From NCBI RefSeq assembly GCF_000003815.2, contig NC_049979.1, positions 2,939,353 through 3,003,352 on the forward strand: a stretch of 64,000 nucleotides of DNA, read 5' to 3'. Under the pieces are notes generated by a model, which had not been told where the DNA came from, searched no databases, and was given only the letters and a program-made list of their open reading frames with translations. Each line of letters opens with the position of its first letter. Position 1 is the first letter of the stretch. The stretch comes from Branchiostoma floridae. Its lineage: Eukaryota; Chordata; Leptocardii; Amphioxiformes; Branchiostomatidae. A program made the position numbers and the translations under genes. This document shows, one piece after another, positions 12,435 to 22,739 of the stretch.

Positions 12435-13429
12435 AAGACAGTCTGTGCCTCGGTGCACAAAATTTCAGAGAGTGAATATACATGTGATGTTACATGTAAT
12501 AATATGCAATTTTTCCTACCAGCTTTCTGTTTTCATCATGGCCATTTCCTAAATCTTTTTACTTCAAAATGTCCGAGGACCAAGGAAATTGATTGGTTTG
12601 GCCCAACAGGCAAGTCCACCTGTTCATGCCAGTGAGTGAGTGTGTCTGTGCCTTGGAGGCATCTTGATTGTATGTGGCTATTCTTGGCAGGTAACCAGAC
12701 AGGTGAGATATCTTTTGTCTGTTTACATCTGAAGGTAACACCAGGCTGTGTCGTTGGTTATGAGGAATAAGATATTGAAGCAAGGGATTTAGATGGAAAC
12801 AGAGGGCAGGGGGGAAACTTGGTCTGAGCCTGACTATGTTGAATACCTGAAGCTTGATTCAGACTTTTCCTTAAACGTTATGAAATTCACTTACTTAGAG
12901 TCAATCATCTTATTTTGATGTTCATCTTCGAGTTAGCATTGTCTTAAAATTCGAAATCCAACGATTTTCGGAAATAGATTTTAGTGCTGTATCAAAATAT
13001 GTTTCCTTAAAATCGGGTCAGTCTCCAGATTTGATTTTTTTTCCTGTCCCACTCATTGTTTAGGACACCAAGTTGTTAACTTAAATCTGTCATTTTGAAG
13101 CTTACAAAGATACAATACAAATTCATAAATTTCATGGCAAGGAGTTCAGAAGTCAACAGACAGAAATTTTCTTCATCAGAACAAGTACTCTGTACTCAGA
13201 GTGATGGGTCCAGGAGACAGTGCTGGTAGTTGGTACATCTACCAGTTTATTAGTCGTTTTGTACGTCACGCATAGTCTTGAGATTTTTCTTCTGTCTTTA
13301 AGTGACATCCACTGCAGGTCTGTTTTCATTAATTGGTGACACTAGCACCCCTGTCATAGCTGTTCCTACAGAATAACTATGTACCTATGTAAATTTTGTT
13401 CCAAGAGTCTTGACAATATCACCTAACAG

Positions 13430-13590
13430 GTGTGCTTACCTTGGAAGACAGGTGTGGCTACCTGAGAAGACAGGTGCAGTTGATGATGTACATGCATAAG
13501 TATCTGTTGACGTCTAAGTTAAGGATACAAACTTGTCTTAAGTTAACGGATACAAACTTGCCTTTAGTTAAGGATACAAACTTGTGTGAT
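13430..13590 (+). repeat. short direct repeats
   Basis: Three copies of AAGGATACAAACTTG (or ACGGATACAAACTTG) spaced about 28 bp apart lie at 13523-13585, preceded by two copies of a GAAGACAGGTG motif. The significance is unknown. Confidence 0.6.
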
Positions 13591-13820
13591 TTGCGGTTGA
13601 CCAAGTGCCCACAGACCTTGTTCGGAAGCTGTCAGGTGCCAGACAGGTCAGTCTGTGGTCCAGGCCTCCCCTGATGCCTCACATCTGGCTTCTGTCATGT
13701 GCAGGAGGTCCTAAGACAGAAAGGTCTTTTCCAGATGGTCTTTTCCAGACTTGCTTGAAGGAAACCCAGGGGAAGGAAAGGAGGTTAGGAGGGCATTGTC
13801 CCCATGTGAGGTCAGGGGAT

Positions 13821-14034
13821 ACTGTAAATGCAGAAATGTTCGCTGTGGATTAATGTTCTGGGGGGTTTTCGTGGTGACCACTTCACCGCGAATTCAAGAC
13901 CACCGCAAAAATTTTCTTTATTATGATATTAGATTGCAGTCTATGGTGTTACTGCAAACTTAAATCCACCGCGAAAAGTCCCTTTACCCGCCACCGCGAA
14001 ATTAAATCCCCGAGAACTTAAATGCATTTACAGT
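13821..14034. mobile_element. MITE with ACTGTAAATGC ends
   Basis: It starts ACTGTAAATGCAG and ends with the inverse GCATTTACAGT. The interior carries repeated CACCGCGAA and TTCGCGGTGG-type motifs in both orientations, so most of the 214 bp can fold back. Such short CpG-containing elements are common in marine invertebrate genomes. No transposase and no certain target duplication were seen. Confidence 0.75.
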
Positions 14035-14233
14035 AACTGGAGAGATAAGTCCAGACAGTCTTAGGGTTCTCCTCTGCAGTGCATGCAAGAACACAGAAGA
14101 AGAACATGGTGTTCTTGTCTTGACAAGTTTTCTAGGAAAAAAACATTGTTTCCTGAGTATAAATTTATCCAATAAGATTTGTAACCATTATGCACAAAAT
14201 TAAAGTTTGACATCAAACACGTTACAAAAAATA

Positions 14234-14452
14234 TAATGCTAGTTCACCTTTATTCACGGGGTAACCTATATCCGTTGTTTTTCAAAACAGTGTATTTAAG
14301 CACATCAAGTCGACGGGTGGTAGTTGCAAGCTGCAATGTACTGAAAATGTAGCAATTTTAAACCAACGTCCATCGACGTGGTATCCCCAAATACCACGTT
14401 TTTAAAAGCAATGGATATAGGTTACCCAACGGATAAAGGTGAACTAGTGTTA
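14234..14452. mobile_element. palindromic MITE, family P, copy 1
   Basis: It begins TAATGCTAGTTCACCTTTAT and ends ATAAAGGTGAACTAGTGTTA. The arms are inverted copies over nearly their whole length (GTAACCTATATCCGTTG near one end, CAATGGATATAGGTTAC near the other) and meet at an A/T-rich centre near 14344. Family consensus ends are TAACGCTAGTTCACC. It is non-coding and can form a hairpin of about 100 bp. Confidence 0.85.
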
Positions 14453-14459
14453 AGTGTTT

Positions 14460-15940
14460 GAAATGAAAACTATAATCTAACCATATCCACTCCTTAGAGT
14501 TATGTCAAGTATTATCCATTTCTCAGAACTGTGTGTAAACTTTCTTGTCAGGCTCCATTTTCATGATGGTCTTACGACCCTGGGTGATTTGGGGATCAAA
14601 GAATTTAATAACCATTCAAAATAGATAGTGAGACGTGACTTTCAGAATGGTTATATAAAAGTTACAAAGATGCACCAAAAAGTAGTTACTCAAGCAACTG
14701 GATATGGTTTTGGAAACGGTCAGACATTTCGGATAGAATCCACTATCCTTCGTCAGTGACACTGAAGTGATCTGGAAGAACTGATCTTTTATACCCTAAC
14801 TATGAATGAAGACAATTTTAGATGTCCAATCGGAGACATTGTAAGACAAAGTCAAGCTGAGTTACAAAGATGACAGGTTCCTAACAATTCCCACAGTAGA
14901 GCGCAGTCACGTGGAGACACTGACATACCTGCCATGACAGCACAACAACATGGCTGACCTCACCTTTTTTCAAGGTCACCCGGGGAATGTTAGAGACTTC
15001 AGTGGAACATCAGGCCTTCCTGGTTTTTGGTGAGCAGCACAAATAACGTCTGCTTGTGGGGGAAATACGGCAAAACTGTTTTTTCTTCAGCTTCAAGTTT
15101 TTGCATTTTATTTGGCCTTGGTTGGTAATTGTAGTCACAGTATGTATAAGTTTCTGTGCATAGTTTGCCCTTTGAAGCATGTTCTTTTATTGCAAGCAGC
15201 CAGTGCGTCATTCATGGTCAATTTGTTCTCTTAAGTGGCATTTGTAATGTGACACTGTTACCTGTGGGGGTGATGACCATAAGATAAGTTGTGTGAACTA
15301 ATAAATCAAGGCTTTGATCTTTACTAGCGCTTCAAGTTGTCATTCTATTTTGCAGAACCTTAATCTGCATATGATTAAGGTATGATATACCATCTCAGGT
15401 GGATAATTCATGTAATATATACAAGTATACTGGAAAATAATTGTACAGCTTCATAGTGATTTAATGTGAAAATTTGCTGAATGGCAGATGTGGTTATTTT
15501 TTTGTTCATTTGGGGAAAAAGTAGGAGTCTCAGAGTGATTCCCAAAACCAATTAATCAAATGGTCATGGCCTTGCAGTGGACATCACATAAGATGTTCCA
15601 CTTGCAGTAAGGTCCATGTTGACATTGACAGAGGTCACTCTGAGGCTGTCTCAAGGTTAAAGATTGTGATGCAAGACGTCTCAGGTGACATCAGCAGCCA
15701 AAGCCAAGACTTTACGCGCCTGACCCTGGTCGGAAACCTGCCACTTTCACTTTTAGATTTGATCTCTCAGGGTCGTGCTTAAGGCGGTAAACTCTCACTT
15801 GCATTTTCATTCCATGCACCTCTTCTGGTTTGAACGGTACAGTAACTGTACTGTGGTGTAATGGTTAGTTATCCAGCTTATAAACTGTAATTATGGCATT
15901 CTGTGTCAGTGAGTCTAGAATAGAAATATAGAACATTAGT
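14460..15940. other. AT-rich intron sequence
   Basis: No exon or RNA gene was recognised. A segment at about 14720-14780 (GACATTTCGGATAGAATCC...) resembles part of the hairpin element at 40591-40774 in layout, but the similarity is too weak to delimit. Confidence 0.35.
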
Positions 15941-15943
15941 CAC

Positions 15944-16191
15944 TACCGCTAGTTCCCCTTTATCCATGGGATAACCTATATCTGTTGTTTTAAAAAAGAG
16001 GCTACTTAGGGATGTAAAGTCGATGGATGGTGGCTTCAAACTGCAATATTTTGAAAAATTTTGAAATTTGAAGGAAAAATGTTTCAATTTGAAACACTGT
16101 CGTCCGACTTGATGTCCATAAATATCCTGTTTTAAAAACAACACAAAATCATAAATATAGGTTACCCCTGGATACAGGTGAGTTAGCGTCA
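15944..16191. mobile_element. palindromic MITE, family P, copy 2
   Basis: Ends are CGCTAGTTCCCCTTTATCC and TACAGGTGAGTTAGCG, with GATAACCTATATCTGTTG and ATATAGGTTACCC inside. The centre contains AAATTTTGAAATTTGAAGG followed by TTTCAATTTGAAAC, so the hairpin is intact but diverged from copy 1. Confidence 0.8.
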
Positions 16192-16219
16192 AACAGAAAA
16201 AGTAGTTATTACCTGGTGG

Positions 16220-16570
16220 TTCAAATAAGGGCGGATTAAAATATCTGTATCTGTACCTGTACCTATCTCTCGGCTTGGCTTAGCCTGTATAACTGCCCTT
16301 CAGCATAACATACCAGCTTCGCGGGCACGCGGCACGGCAGCAGCTGGTTTTATTACACTGAACGATCCGTCACACCTAACTTTTGCACATCTATCCGCAA
16401 GCGTTCTTTAGTTTAAAACTATCAAGAGAAGATGCCTCTACTGTACTTGGTGACAACAAATTCCACTCTACGATAGTTCTGGGAAAGTAAGAATTTTTTT
16501 AACACATCAATCCTAGGTTGGCAACTCTGGTACTTGAAAATAGAGCAATGTTACAGGTCAATGTCAAGTT
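16220..16570 (-). pseudogene. LINE reverse-transcriptase C-terminal remnant and 3' tail
   Basis: Read on the minus strand from about 16530 to 16395, the sequence encodes a fragment with FPRTIVEWNLL and VEASSLDSFK. This is the motif layout (FFPRTI..WN.LP....A.SL..FK) found at the extreme C-terminus of CR1/L2/RTE-type reverse transcriptases. A stop codon and frame loss occur upstream (ANLGLMC then stop). The continuation toward 16240 would be the 3' UTR and ends in repeated ACAGGTACAGATACAGATA-type units, a typical LINE 3' terminus. This is a dead 5'-truncated copy. The clade is inferred, not proven. Confidence 0.7.
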
Positions 16571-17156
16571 ATTTCCAAGCACACTACGTCACACGAAACG
16601 TTGCACTACGTCATGCAATGTACATCATTAGCCAGCTCCTGACAGTTACTCATACACCCCTGCCCTTGTTATAAATGCTTACCTCCACATAGTTTTATCA
16701 GGTTAGTGTTATCACTGCATACATAGTTTTTAGCTTTGGGAATATATATTTTATCCCGACCTATTCTCTCTTCACTCAAGGCCTCAAAAGATTTAATCAA
16801 AACCGACCAACAACATCCTGCTAGGAGCTGTTTCAATAACGTGTCTGTTACAAGCTCACACCCTGAGTCAGAAGATTCTGCATCCCTTATCCAACAACTC
16901 TTGAGGATATTTAAGATGGACAGAAATAAAACCGTTATGCTTCTGACAGATGTAAAATTACGATCATCGTTATGCCTCGTTAGTGTCTATCTAGTCTACA
17001 TGAGAATCTACATTCTTTTTTTGTAGTTCTAATTGTTGTTATGTTAGCAGTTCTTCTTGGCATTACCATATGATATTAATATTGTAGGTAAAAGTATTAT
17101 TGTTGTCCATTTTCACCTGTTTTCACACACTTTATGCAGCCCTTGTGAGCTAAATA

Positions 17157-17206
17157 TCATACATACATACATATACATTCATACAAATGTACATACATAC
17201 ATATAC
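17157..17206 (+). repeat. (ATAC)n microsatellite
   Basis: Two runs of ATAC/CATA units are separated by TTCATACAAATGT. This is a simple sequence repeat. Confidence 0.9.
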
Positions 17207-17439
17207 TTGTGAGCTAAGTATCAGTCACGCCCACCTTCCCAAGACAAGATAATAACCAGGTATATCGTCTTCCAGGAATCACGATCAAATAACTGTCGTG
17301 CAAACATTTACGCTTTTTATGATTATAGGATGCATGCGAACGTTCTGACTGACTAGGTTCATTTCGGGTCGTAATGTTTCATAGAATCCTCTCGGAGGGT
17401 GATTCCAGGCTCTTAGGTGGGTATTTATTGCAAGAATGA

Positions 17440-17970
17440 CACGTCCCATAAATGCGTAAAATGTTTAAAGATTGTCCATTAGCATCGGGCGGCCAGGGGT
17501 TTGTGATCGCGTTTGCTTGACGTGCAAGTTTCCCTGACTGTCATGCAAACCCGTTTTATCGTTTTTTAGGTGCAGACGTTTTTAGAGCTGCTGAGGGCAA
17601 TAAATTCCGTTACCATTCTATAGCAGAATTAATAGGTCTAAAATTGATGCCATTTCAGGGAATAGTTGTCTAATTTCAGATCTGGCAACTATACACAAAC
17701 TTTCCCGGGGAAAAACTGGAGATGTATGTAATCTGTCTAAACGCTGTAAATCAATGACGCACTTATCCACCTTCTCGGCGCTTTAATTCGAAGGCTGCTG
17801 CAGGCGCGCAGTTATGAAATTGCCGAGTAATTAGTGACTGTCTGAGGCTCGTCGTGACCCGAAGGGGGCCCAGCAGATGCAGCGGGAAAATAATTACTTT
17901 AATCACGCTCCCTGTTGAGAACCCAGTTCCTATGTCTACTCCGCTCCGCACCCCAACCTCAACGTCAGTT
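17440..17970. promoter_or_regulatory. candidate conserved non-coding island
   Basis: Non-repetitive, balanced-composition sequence stands out from the AT-rich intron. It contains CGAGTAATTAGTGACTG and AATAATTACTTTAATCACG, both with homeodomain-type TAATTA or AATTA cores. It ends abruptly at the repeat array that starts at 17978. Enhancer function is inferred only from composition, motif content and the developmental nature of the gene. Confidence 0.3.
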
Positions 17971-17977
17971 ACACCCC

Positions 17978-18376
17978 TAACGCTAGCTCACCTTTATCCG
18001 TGGGGTAACCTATATCCGTTGTTTTAAAAACCGGGTATTTAGGGATAACACTAGTTCACCTTTATCTTAGGGGTAACCTATATCCGTTGTTATAAAAGCC
18101 GGGTATTTAGGGATAACACTAGTTCACCTTTATCCGGGTAACCTATATCCGTCGTTTTAAAAACCGGGTATTTAGGGATAACACTAGTTCACCTTTATCC
18201 GCGGGGTAACCTGTATCTGTTGTTTTAAAAACTGGGTATTTAGGGATAACACTAGTTCACCTTTATCCGGGTAGCCTATATCCGTCGTTTTAAAAACCGG
18301 GTATTTAGGGATAACACTAGTTCACCTTTATCCGCGGGGTAACCTATATCCGTTGTTTTAAAAACCGGGTATTTAG
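17978..18376 (+). repeat. tandem array of one end of palindromic MITE family P
   Basis: About six direct units of roughly 64-68 bp, each reading TAACACTAGTTCACCTTTATCCG, then GGGGTAACCTATATCCGTTG, then TTTTAAAAACCGGGTATTTAGGGA, run head-to-tail into a seventh that continues as a full element. Only the first ~66 bp of the element is amplified, not the hairpin. Units are highly similar, which points to recent expansion. The first unit begins TAACGCTAGCTCACC, the family's consensus end. Confidence 0.85.
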
Positions 18377-18726
18377 GGATAACACTAGTTCACCTTTATC
18401 CGTTGTATATGAAATTGGAGTATTTAGGGATATCGAGTCGACAGGTGGATGTTTCAGACTGGAAATATTGCAATTTGAAACCAACATCCGTCGACTTTAT
18501 ATCTCTAAATACTTTGTTTTTAAAAACAACGGATATAGGTTACCATGTGGATAAAGGTGAACTACCATTATCAAGTCGACGGAAGGTGGTTGCAAATTGC
18601 AATAGTATCTTTTACATTTTGGAAATAGTAAAACCAACGTCTGTACGTCAACTTGATATCCCAAAGTATCCTGTTTTTAAAACGATAGATATAGGTTACC
18701 CAACGGATTAAGGAGAACTGGTGTTA
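18377..18726. mobile_element. palindromic MITE, family P, copies 3 and 4 (composite)
   Basis: A complete hairpin copy (18377 to about 18570, ending GGATAAAGGTGAACTACCATTA) is followed without spacer by a second copy lacking its first end (from TCAAGTCGACGGAAGG at 18571 to GGAGAACTGGTGTTA at 18726). The second begins at the point where the element reads TCAAGTCGACGG, so the composite probably arose by recombination or insertion at an internal site. Confidence 0.75.
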
Positions 18727-19370
18727 TATGTTCTGGTACCCCATATCCCTTATTGTCCAAAATTTGTGGTGTGGGAGCATAAGGTTGTCCCCCCCTAAAT
18801 GCCAGCTATTGGGGTGAGAGGGCTTTAGACAGTATTTGCATTTTCAGCTTGATTATACTATAGCGTCCCCAAATAATTGAAGGAAGGGGCTGTTCTTTGG
18901 TACAAATGGATTGATTAGGGTGAAGCTGGGGCTCCCTCGCCGAGCCGTGTAAAACTATGTAGCCTTTGTAATGTTTGTGCTTCCTTCTTAAGCCCCCATA
19001 TATCCCAATCAGTCGGGACGCCACCTTCTTATACATGGCAAGAAATTGGACATTGTGAAACATGGGGCATTTCCAAACCTAACAGAAGACCTAACGTAGA
19101 ATGATATTGCACCCAAGGGAATTCACCGATTTTTGCAACACAATCCACCTTACATGCCAATCAGGTACTTGAATTTCATGTTGTCTGGGCTGGGACAGTA
19201 TACACATTTTCCATCAACCCTTTGTCCAAAACCCTCCACAGCCTAACAAGGGACACACGCCATCCTGACACAAGAGGGACACCGAGTCTCAAGCAAACCT
19301 TACATAACGGCATTAGCACGGGTGGTCCTTCTTAACAAGACACAAGACACACGCAACCAAGTTTTTCCAC

Positions 19371-19818
19371 CTTACGTTACGAGCTGCGATTTTTTCCTCA
19401 ACCCTTACGTTACGGAAGCCTGTCCGCTATCTCGAGCTGCGATGTTTTCGTCAACCCTTACGTTACGGAAGCCTGTCCGCTATCTCAAGCTGCGATTTTT
19501 TAGTCAACCCTTACGTTACGGAAGCCTGTCCGCTATATCTAGCTGCGATTTTTTTGTCAACCCTTACGTTACGGAAGCCTGTCCGCTATCTCGAGCTGCG
19601 ATTTTTTAGTCAACCCTTACGTTACGGAAGCCTGTCCGCTATATCTAGCTGCGATTTTTTAGTCAACCCTTACGTTATGGAAGCCTGTCCGCTATCTCGA
19701 GCTGCGATTTTTTTGTCAACCCTTACGTTACGGAAGCCAGTTCAAGCCAGTTGCGTGTCCTCTATCTTGAGCTGCGATCTTTTCGTCAAACGTTACGGAA
19801 GTGGTCCTGTGTGGCCCG
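19371..19818 (+). repeat. left arm: ~7 tandem 53-bp units
   Basis: The unit is CTTACGTTACGGAAGCCTG, then TCCGCTATCTCGAGCTGCGA, then TTTTTTAGTCAACC. Starts at 19457, 19510 and 19563 confirm a 53-bp period. The frames that read through (NPYVTEACPLSRAAIF) are a by-product of a period that is not a multiple of three, cycling through all frames. Confidence 0.9.
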
Positions 19819-20485
19819 TTGACGGAAGTGGTCAATTATACGCAAAATCCAAACACTCAGGGCCCCAACGAATATCGGAACAGTCTATATAAAGACACGA
19901 ACATATGAAAAAATGGAGCGTTTAATACCAGCCCGGTGTGATTCTTTTAGTTCATGTTTACCAGAATCGTTGGAGAATGCCCCACTGAGCATCATGCACG
20001 CCTGGCTTGGCACGTGTTGAGCAAATGTGCTTCCAAGTGTAAACTCGAAGGTCATACTAGTCACATTTTACCAGAGAAACATTTTTTCGAAATGTTTTAG
20101 ATTATGCTATATGTAATATTTTTACGAGAACTTTGCTTAACAGAAGCTCGGTGACAGCTTGTGTACTGATGACTGCTAAATTCTCCCAACAGCCGGATTT
20201 TTCCAGCTGTGGGCTCGCCGGCCTTATGTTTCTTCCCCTTCACAGCGTTCTTTAGAGGAAAATTGGACATGTAAGCTCCCAAAGTTCTGCACAACATTTT
20301 GAATGTCGGAATATTAGTTCTCCTTCTGATGGCCAAAAATCACTACCTAACAATTGAAGTCGATTTTGGTGGTCATTTTCAAAATCGTCAACCTCACACA
20401 CGAAACAGCACCAAACTGGGTGCAACGCAGACGTGATAACGCCAGAGGGGACGTCACTTTATACAGCTTGGAACGCCGTGGTAGC

Positions 20486-20830
20486 CACACAGGACCACTT
20501 CCGTAACGTTTGACGAAAAGATCGCAGCTCGAGATAGCGGACACGCAACTGGCTTGAACTGGCTTCCGTAACGTAAGGGTTGACTAAAAAATCGCAGCTC
20601 GAGATAGCGGACAGGCTTCCGTAACGTAAGGGTTGACAAAAAAATCGCAGCTCGAGATAGCGGACAGGCTTCCGTAACGTAAGGGTTGACGAAAACATCG
20701 CAGCTCGAGATAGCGGACAGGCTTCCGTAACGTAAGGGTTGACGAAAACATCGCAGCTCGAGATAGCGGGCAGGCTTCCGTAATGTAAGGTTTGACGAAA
20801 ACATCGCAGCTCGATATAGCGGGCAAGCAA
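20486..20830 (-). repeat. right arm: ~6 tandem 53-bp units, inverted
   Basis: The same unit in opposite orientation (GGTTGACGAAAACATCGCAG, then CTCGAGATAGCGGACAGGCT, then TCCGTAACGTAAG). The outermost unit is the most diverged (GATATAGCGGGCAAGC). The long minus-strand frames covering it are repeat artefacts. Confidence 0.9.
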
Positions 20831-21548
20831 CGGGCCATGAACGACACCGGGCAACCTGTTAGTCCTCTGTACTGAAATTCCCAAGGGAGACAGGAATGAA
20901 CCCCTGGTGTACATTTTACTCGTAGCCACTGAAGGCAGACTGTTATGAAAACACAATCATGTATTTAAATCGATAACCCGTTGGTTTGTAAGCTTATTTG
21001 TAAGTTTTTGAAATGCCCCATGTTTCAGAATGTCCAATATTTTGCCACTACTGCACCTTCTCACAGAGGGCAACATTAATGCAAATGTTCGGCAGTTGTT
21101 TGCATACTGGCGTGGGGGCATCTATAGGCGACTTTCACTGACCAGCTTATACCCGCTGAAAGTCTACAGCTGACGACAAACGAGGGCTGTCACCAGCCAT
21201 CCCACTCATTGTTTGGGAGCCGGGCATGTTTCATTTCTGTTTTCAAATCTGTTTTACGCTTTAAATACAATAAACATTTTTACCAATTTCATGCTTTGAA
21301 GGTCAGATTTGGGGACGGATGGGGTGAAATTTTTGTCAGCCCCAACGAGCAAATTTCCGTCCGAAGGCAGTGGAATGGGTCATACATGTACATGTAGAGA
21401 CAACCCTATTAGACAAATGCTGGCTTAGGCTGCACGAATTCAATTTGTTGGTTCCCAGATTTCTGGAGATTATGCTAACTAGAAGAACATCATGAGAATA
21501 GTCTTATGAATAGTCTTTAGCTTCGTACACATTAGCTTCCCTATTTAT

Positions 21549-21689
21549 AGCAGGCCTATAAGTTGGGCTTTTATCAACTTTATCAGAATCTGTTTTCTGC
21601 GTGTTAATTGTTCCCATTGTTTGCTGGCAATGAAACAGAAAACAGCAAATGATAGGCTAAGAAAAAGCCCAACTCGAAAGCCTGCTAGG
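21549..21689. repeat. imperfect ~140-bp inverted repeat
   Basis: GCAGGCCTATAAGTTGGGCTTTT faces AAAAAGCCCAACTCGAAAGCCTGC in inverse, with inner pairs CTGTTTTCTG and CAGAAAACAG. It could be a MITE or a structured transcript. Confidence 0.55.
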
Positions 21690-21716
21690 AAGGAAGATGG
21701 GACACACACACAATGT

Positions 21717-21748
21717 ATTGGCGGGGCAGGATCCCAGCCTTAATTTTG
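21717..21748. promoter_or_regulatory. 32-bp motif shared with 23948-23979
   Basis: ATTGGCGGGGCAGGATCCC followed by AGCCTTAATTTTG. A copy differing at 2 of 32 bases lies at 23948, on the other side of the bHLH exon and in the same orientation. It contains a GGCGGGGC (Sp/KLF-type) box and a palindromic GGATCC. Its function is unknown. Confidence 0.45.
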
Positions 21749-22019
21749 TAGTTCGAATGTGAATCTACATTACATGTAGAACCCAAATCCAAGTTTACCC
21801 CCGAGCTCCCTGTTCACATGTCACCCTCAGGTTAAAATGTCCCCCTAAAATGTTTTGGGGAACCAAGGAAATGAATTTGTGTGGCCTAGAGACGAACAAG
21901 TTGCTTCTCTTCCCAACGAGGTTGTTGTGAAGCGCTGCGATGTGCAGGCATGCCCCAGCCAGCCAGACGGGCGGTTGTGTGTGTTGTCCCACTGCGTTTT
22001 AATCTGCGCTGCCAGACGT

Positions 22020-22340
22020 ATCAGAAATATTTGATTATCTTGGAAGGTAGCAGCATGTCACATCAATCTTCCTCCTGACATGTTCATCGGCCTGTCAACT
22101 TCAGCAAGGCGCAGAAAAATAAAGGACGAGGCCAGGCCATTCAATTTCCCCTAGCTGCACACTGTTACAGTGTAAAGCCCGGGGTAAGGAGAGCCAGACC
22201 TTAGCAGGGCTTATTTTCCAAGGTGGTAATTATGAAGTGATCTTTCCCATTTCAGATGTAAATCCTCCCCTCACTGCCTCCGTCAGCACAGAACCCTTCA
22301 CAAACGTGGCTGTGGCTGGGTCGAGTTGATTAAGTCTCGT
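22020..22340. promoter_or_regulatory. candidate regulatory island just upstream of the bHLH exon
   Basis: Non-repetitive, GC-balanced sequence, with GGTGGTAATTATGAAGTG and GTCGAGTTGATTAAGTCTCG inside, adjoins the bHLH exon. It may be a conserved intronic enhancer, or the promoter of a shorter transcript starting at the in-frame ATG at 22398. This is inference only. Confidence 0.3.
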
Positions 22341-22480
22341 TTGACATGTAAATGAGGGAGCGGGGAGGCCCCGGGTCAAGTGCAGCCTGTGGGTTGAATG
22401 TTATCGCAGCGTGCCCAGACGCTGGTACGTACGGGCTGCCCCGGTATGATGCTGCATTCTCCCGTTGTCTGTCCCCCCAG

Positions 22481-22725
22481 TGTGCTGGCGCTGCGCAAGG
22501 AGAAGTCGAGGGATGCCGCGAGGAACCGCCGGGGAAAGGAGAACTACGAGTTTTACGAGCTGGCCAAGATGCTGCCGTTGCCGGCGGCGATAACGAGCCA
22601 GCTGGACAAGGCCTCCATCATCCGACTCACCATCAGTTACCTGAAGATGAGGGACTTCTCAGGGCAGGGCGACCCCCCCTGGAACACCATAATGGACTGT
22701 CCCCCACCCAACAAATCTGTCAAAG
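22481..22725 (+). CDS. NPAS1/3: bHLH exon of an NPAS1/NPAS3/trachealess-like factor
   Basis: The exon follows a strong acceptor (GTCTGTCCCCCCAG) and ends CAAAG before GTAAGA. After one base completing an upstream codon it encodes 81 residues plus one base. In order: basic region [17 protein letters not shown] (about residues 5-21), helix 1 [13 protein letters not shown], loop AAITSQ, helix 2 [19 protein letters not shown], then the linker [19 protein letters not shown]. This order and wording are diagnostic of the trachealess/NPAS1/NPAS3 class. These proteins dimerise with ARNT/Tango and bind ACGTG-type sites in the nucleus, controlling tubular-organ and neural development. [10 protein letters not shown]...RRGKEN with the GDPPW linker separates it from SIM and HIF. 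Reading continues open upstream to an ATG at 22398, so an alternative start in an extended first exon is possible. Confidence 0.96.
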
Positions 22726-22739
22726 GTAAGACTTAACCA

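Larger units (their letters stand above)
19046..21037. mobile_element. foldback-type element with tandem-repeat arms
   Basis: Two inverted arms of 53-bp tandem repeats (19371-19818 and 20486-20830) face each other across about 670 bp of unique sequence. The inner ends are exact mirror images (AACGTTACGGAAGTGGTCC on the left, the inverse on the right, both continuing TGTGTGGC). An outer inverted pair of 27 bp (TTGGACATTGTGAAACATGG..., 19046-19072 and 21011-21037, one mismatch) may mark the outer termini. Drosophila FB and sea urchin TU elements have the same plan: long inverted repeats made of short tandem units. The core (19819-20485) shows no transposase, so it would be non-autonomous. Outer limits and target duplication are not certain. 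Confidence 0.7.
268..22480 (+). other. putative intron 1 of the NPAS1/3-like gene
   Basis: This is the span from the candidate first donor to the bHLH acceptor. It holds only transposon remnants, tandem repeats and some balanced-composition islands. No other exon of this gene was recognised in it, though short 5' exons could easily be missed. The acceptor end has a strong pyrimidine tract ending in CCCCCCAG at 22480. If the first exon is instead 415-605, the intron starts at 606. Confidence 0.4.

Noticed and set aside
16736-17026. 96-codon frame next to the LINE remnant
   Set aside because: It does not read as reverse transcriptase in this orientation and has no recognisable motif. The adjacent LINE is on the opposite strand.
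19371-20830. Possible CRISPR array
   Set aside because: The 53-bp units are contiguous without spacers, occur in inverted arms, and lie in a eukaryotic intron.
19322-20956. Several long frames on both strands with NPYVTEACPLSRAA-type repeats
   Set aside because: They are translations of the 53-bp tandem repeat in the foldback arms and exist in several frames on both strands.
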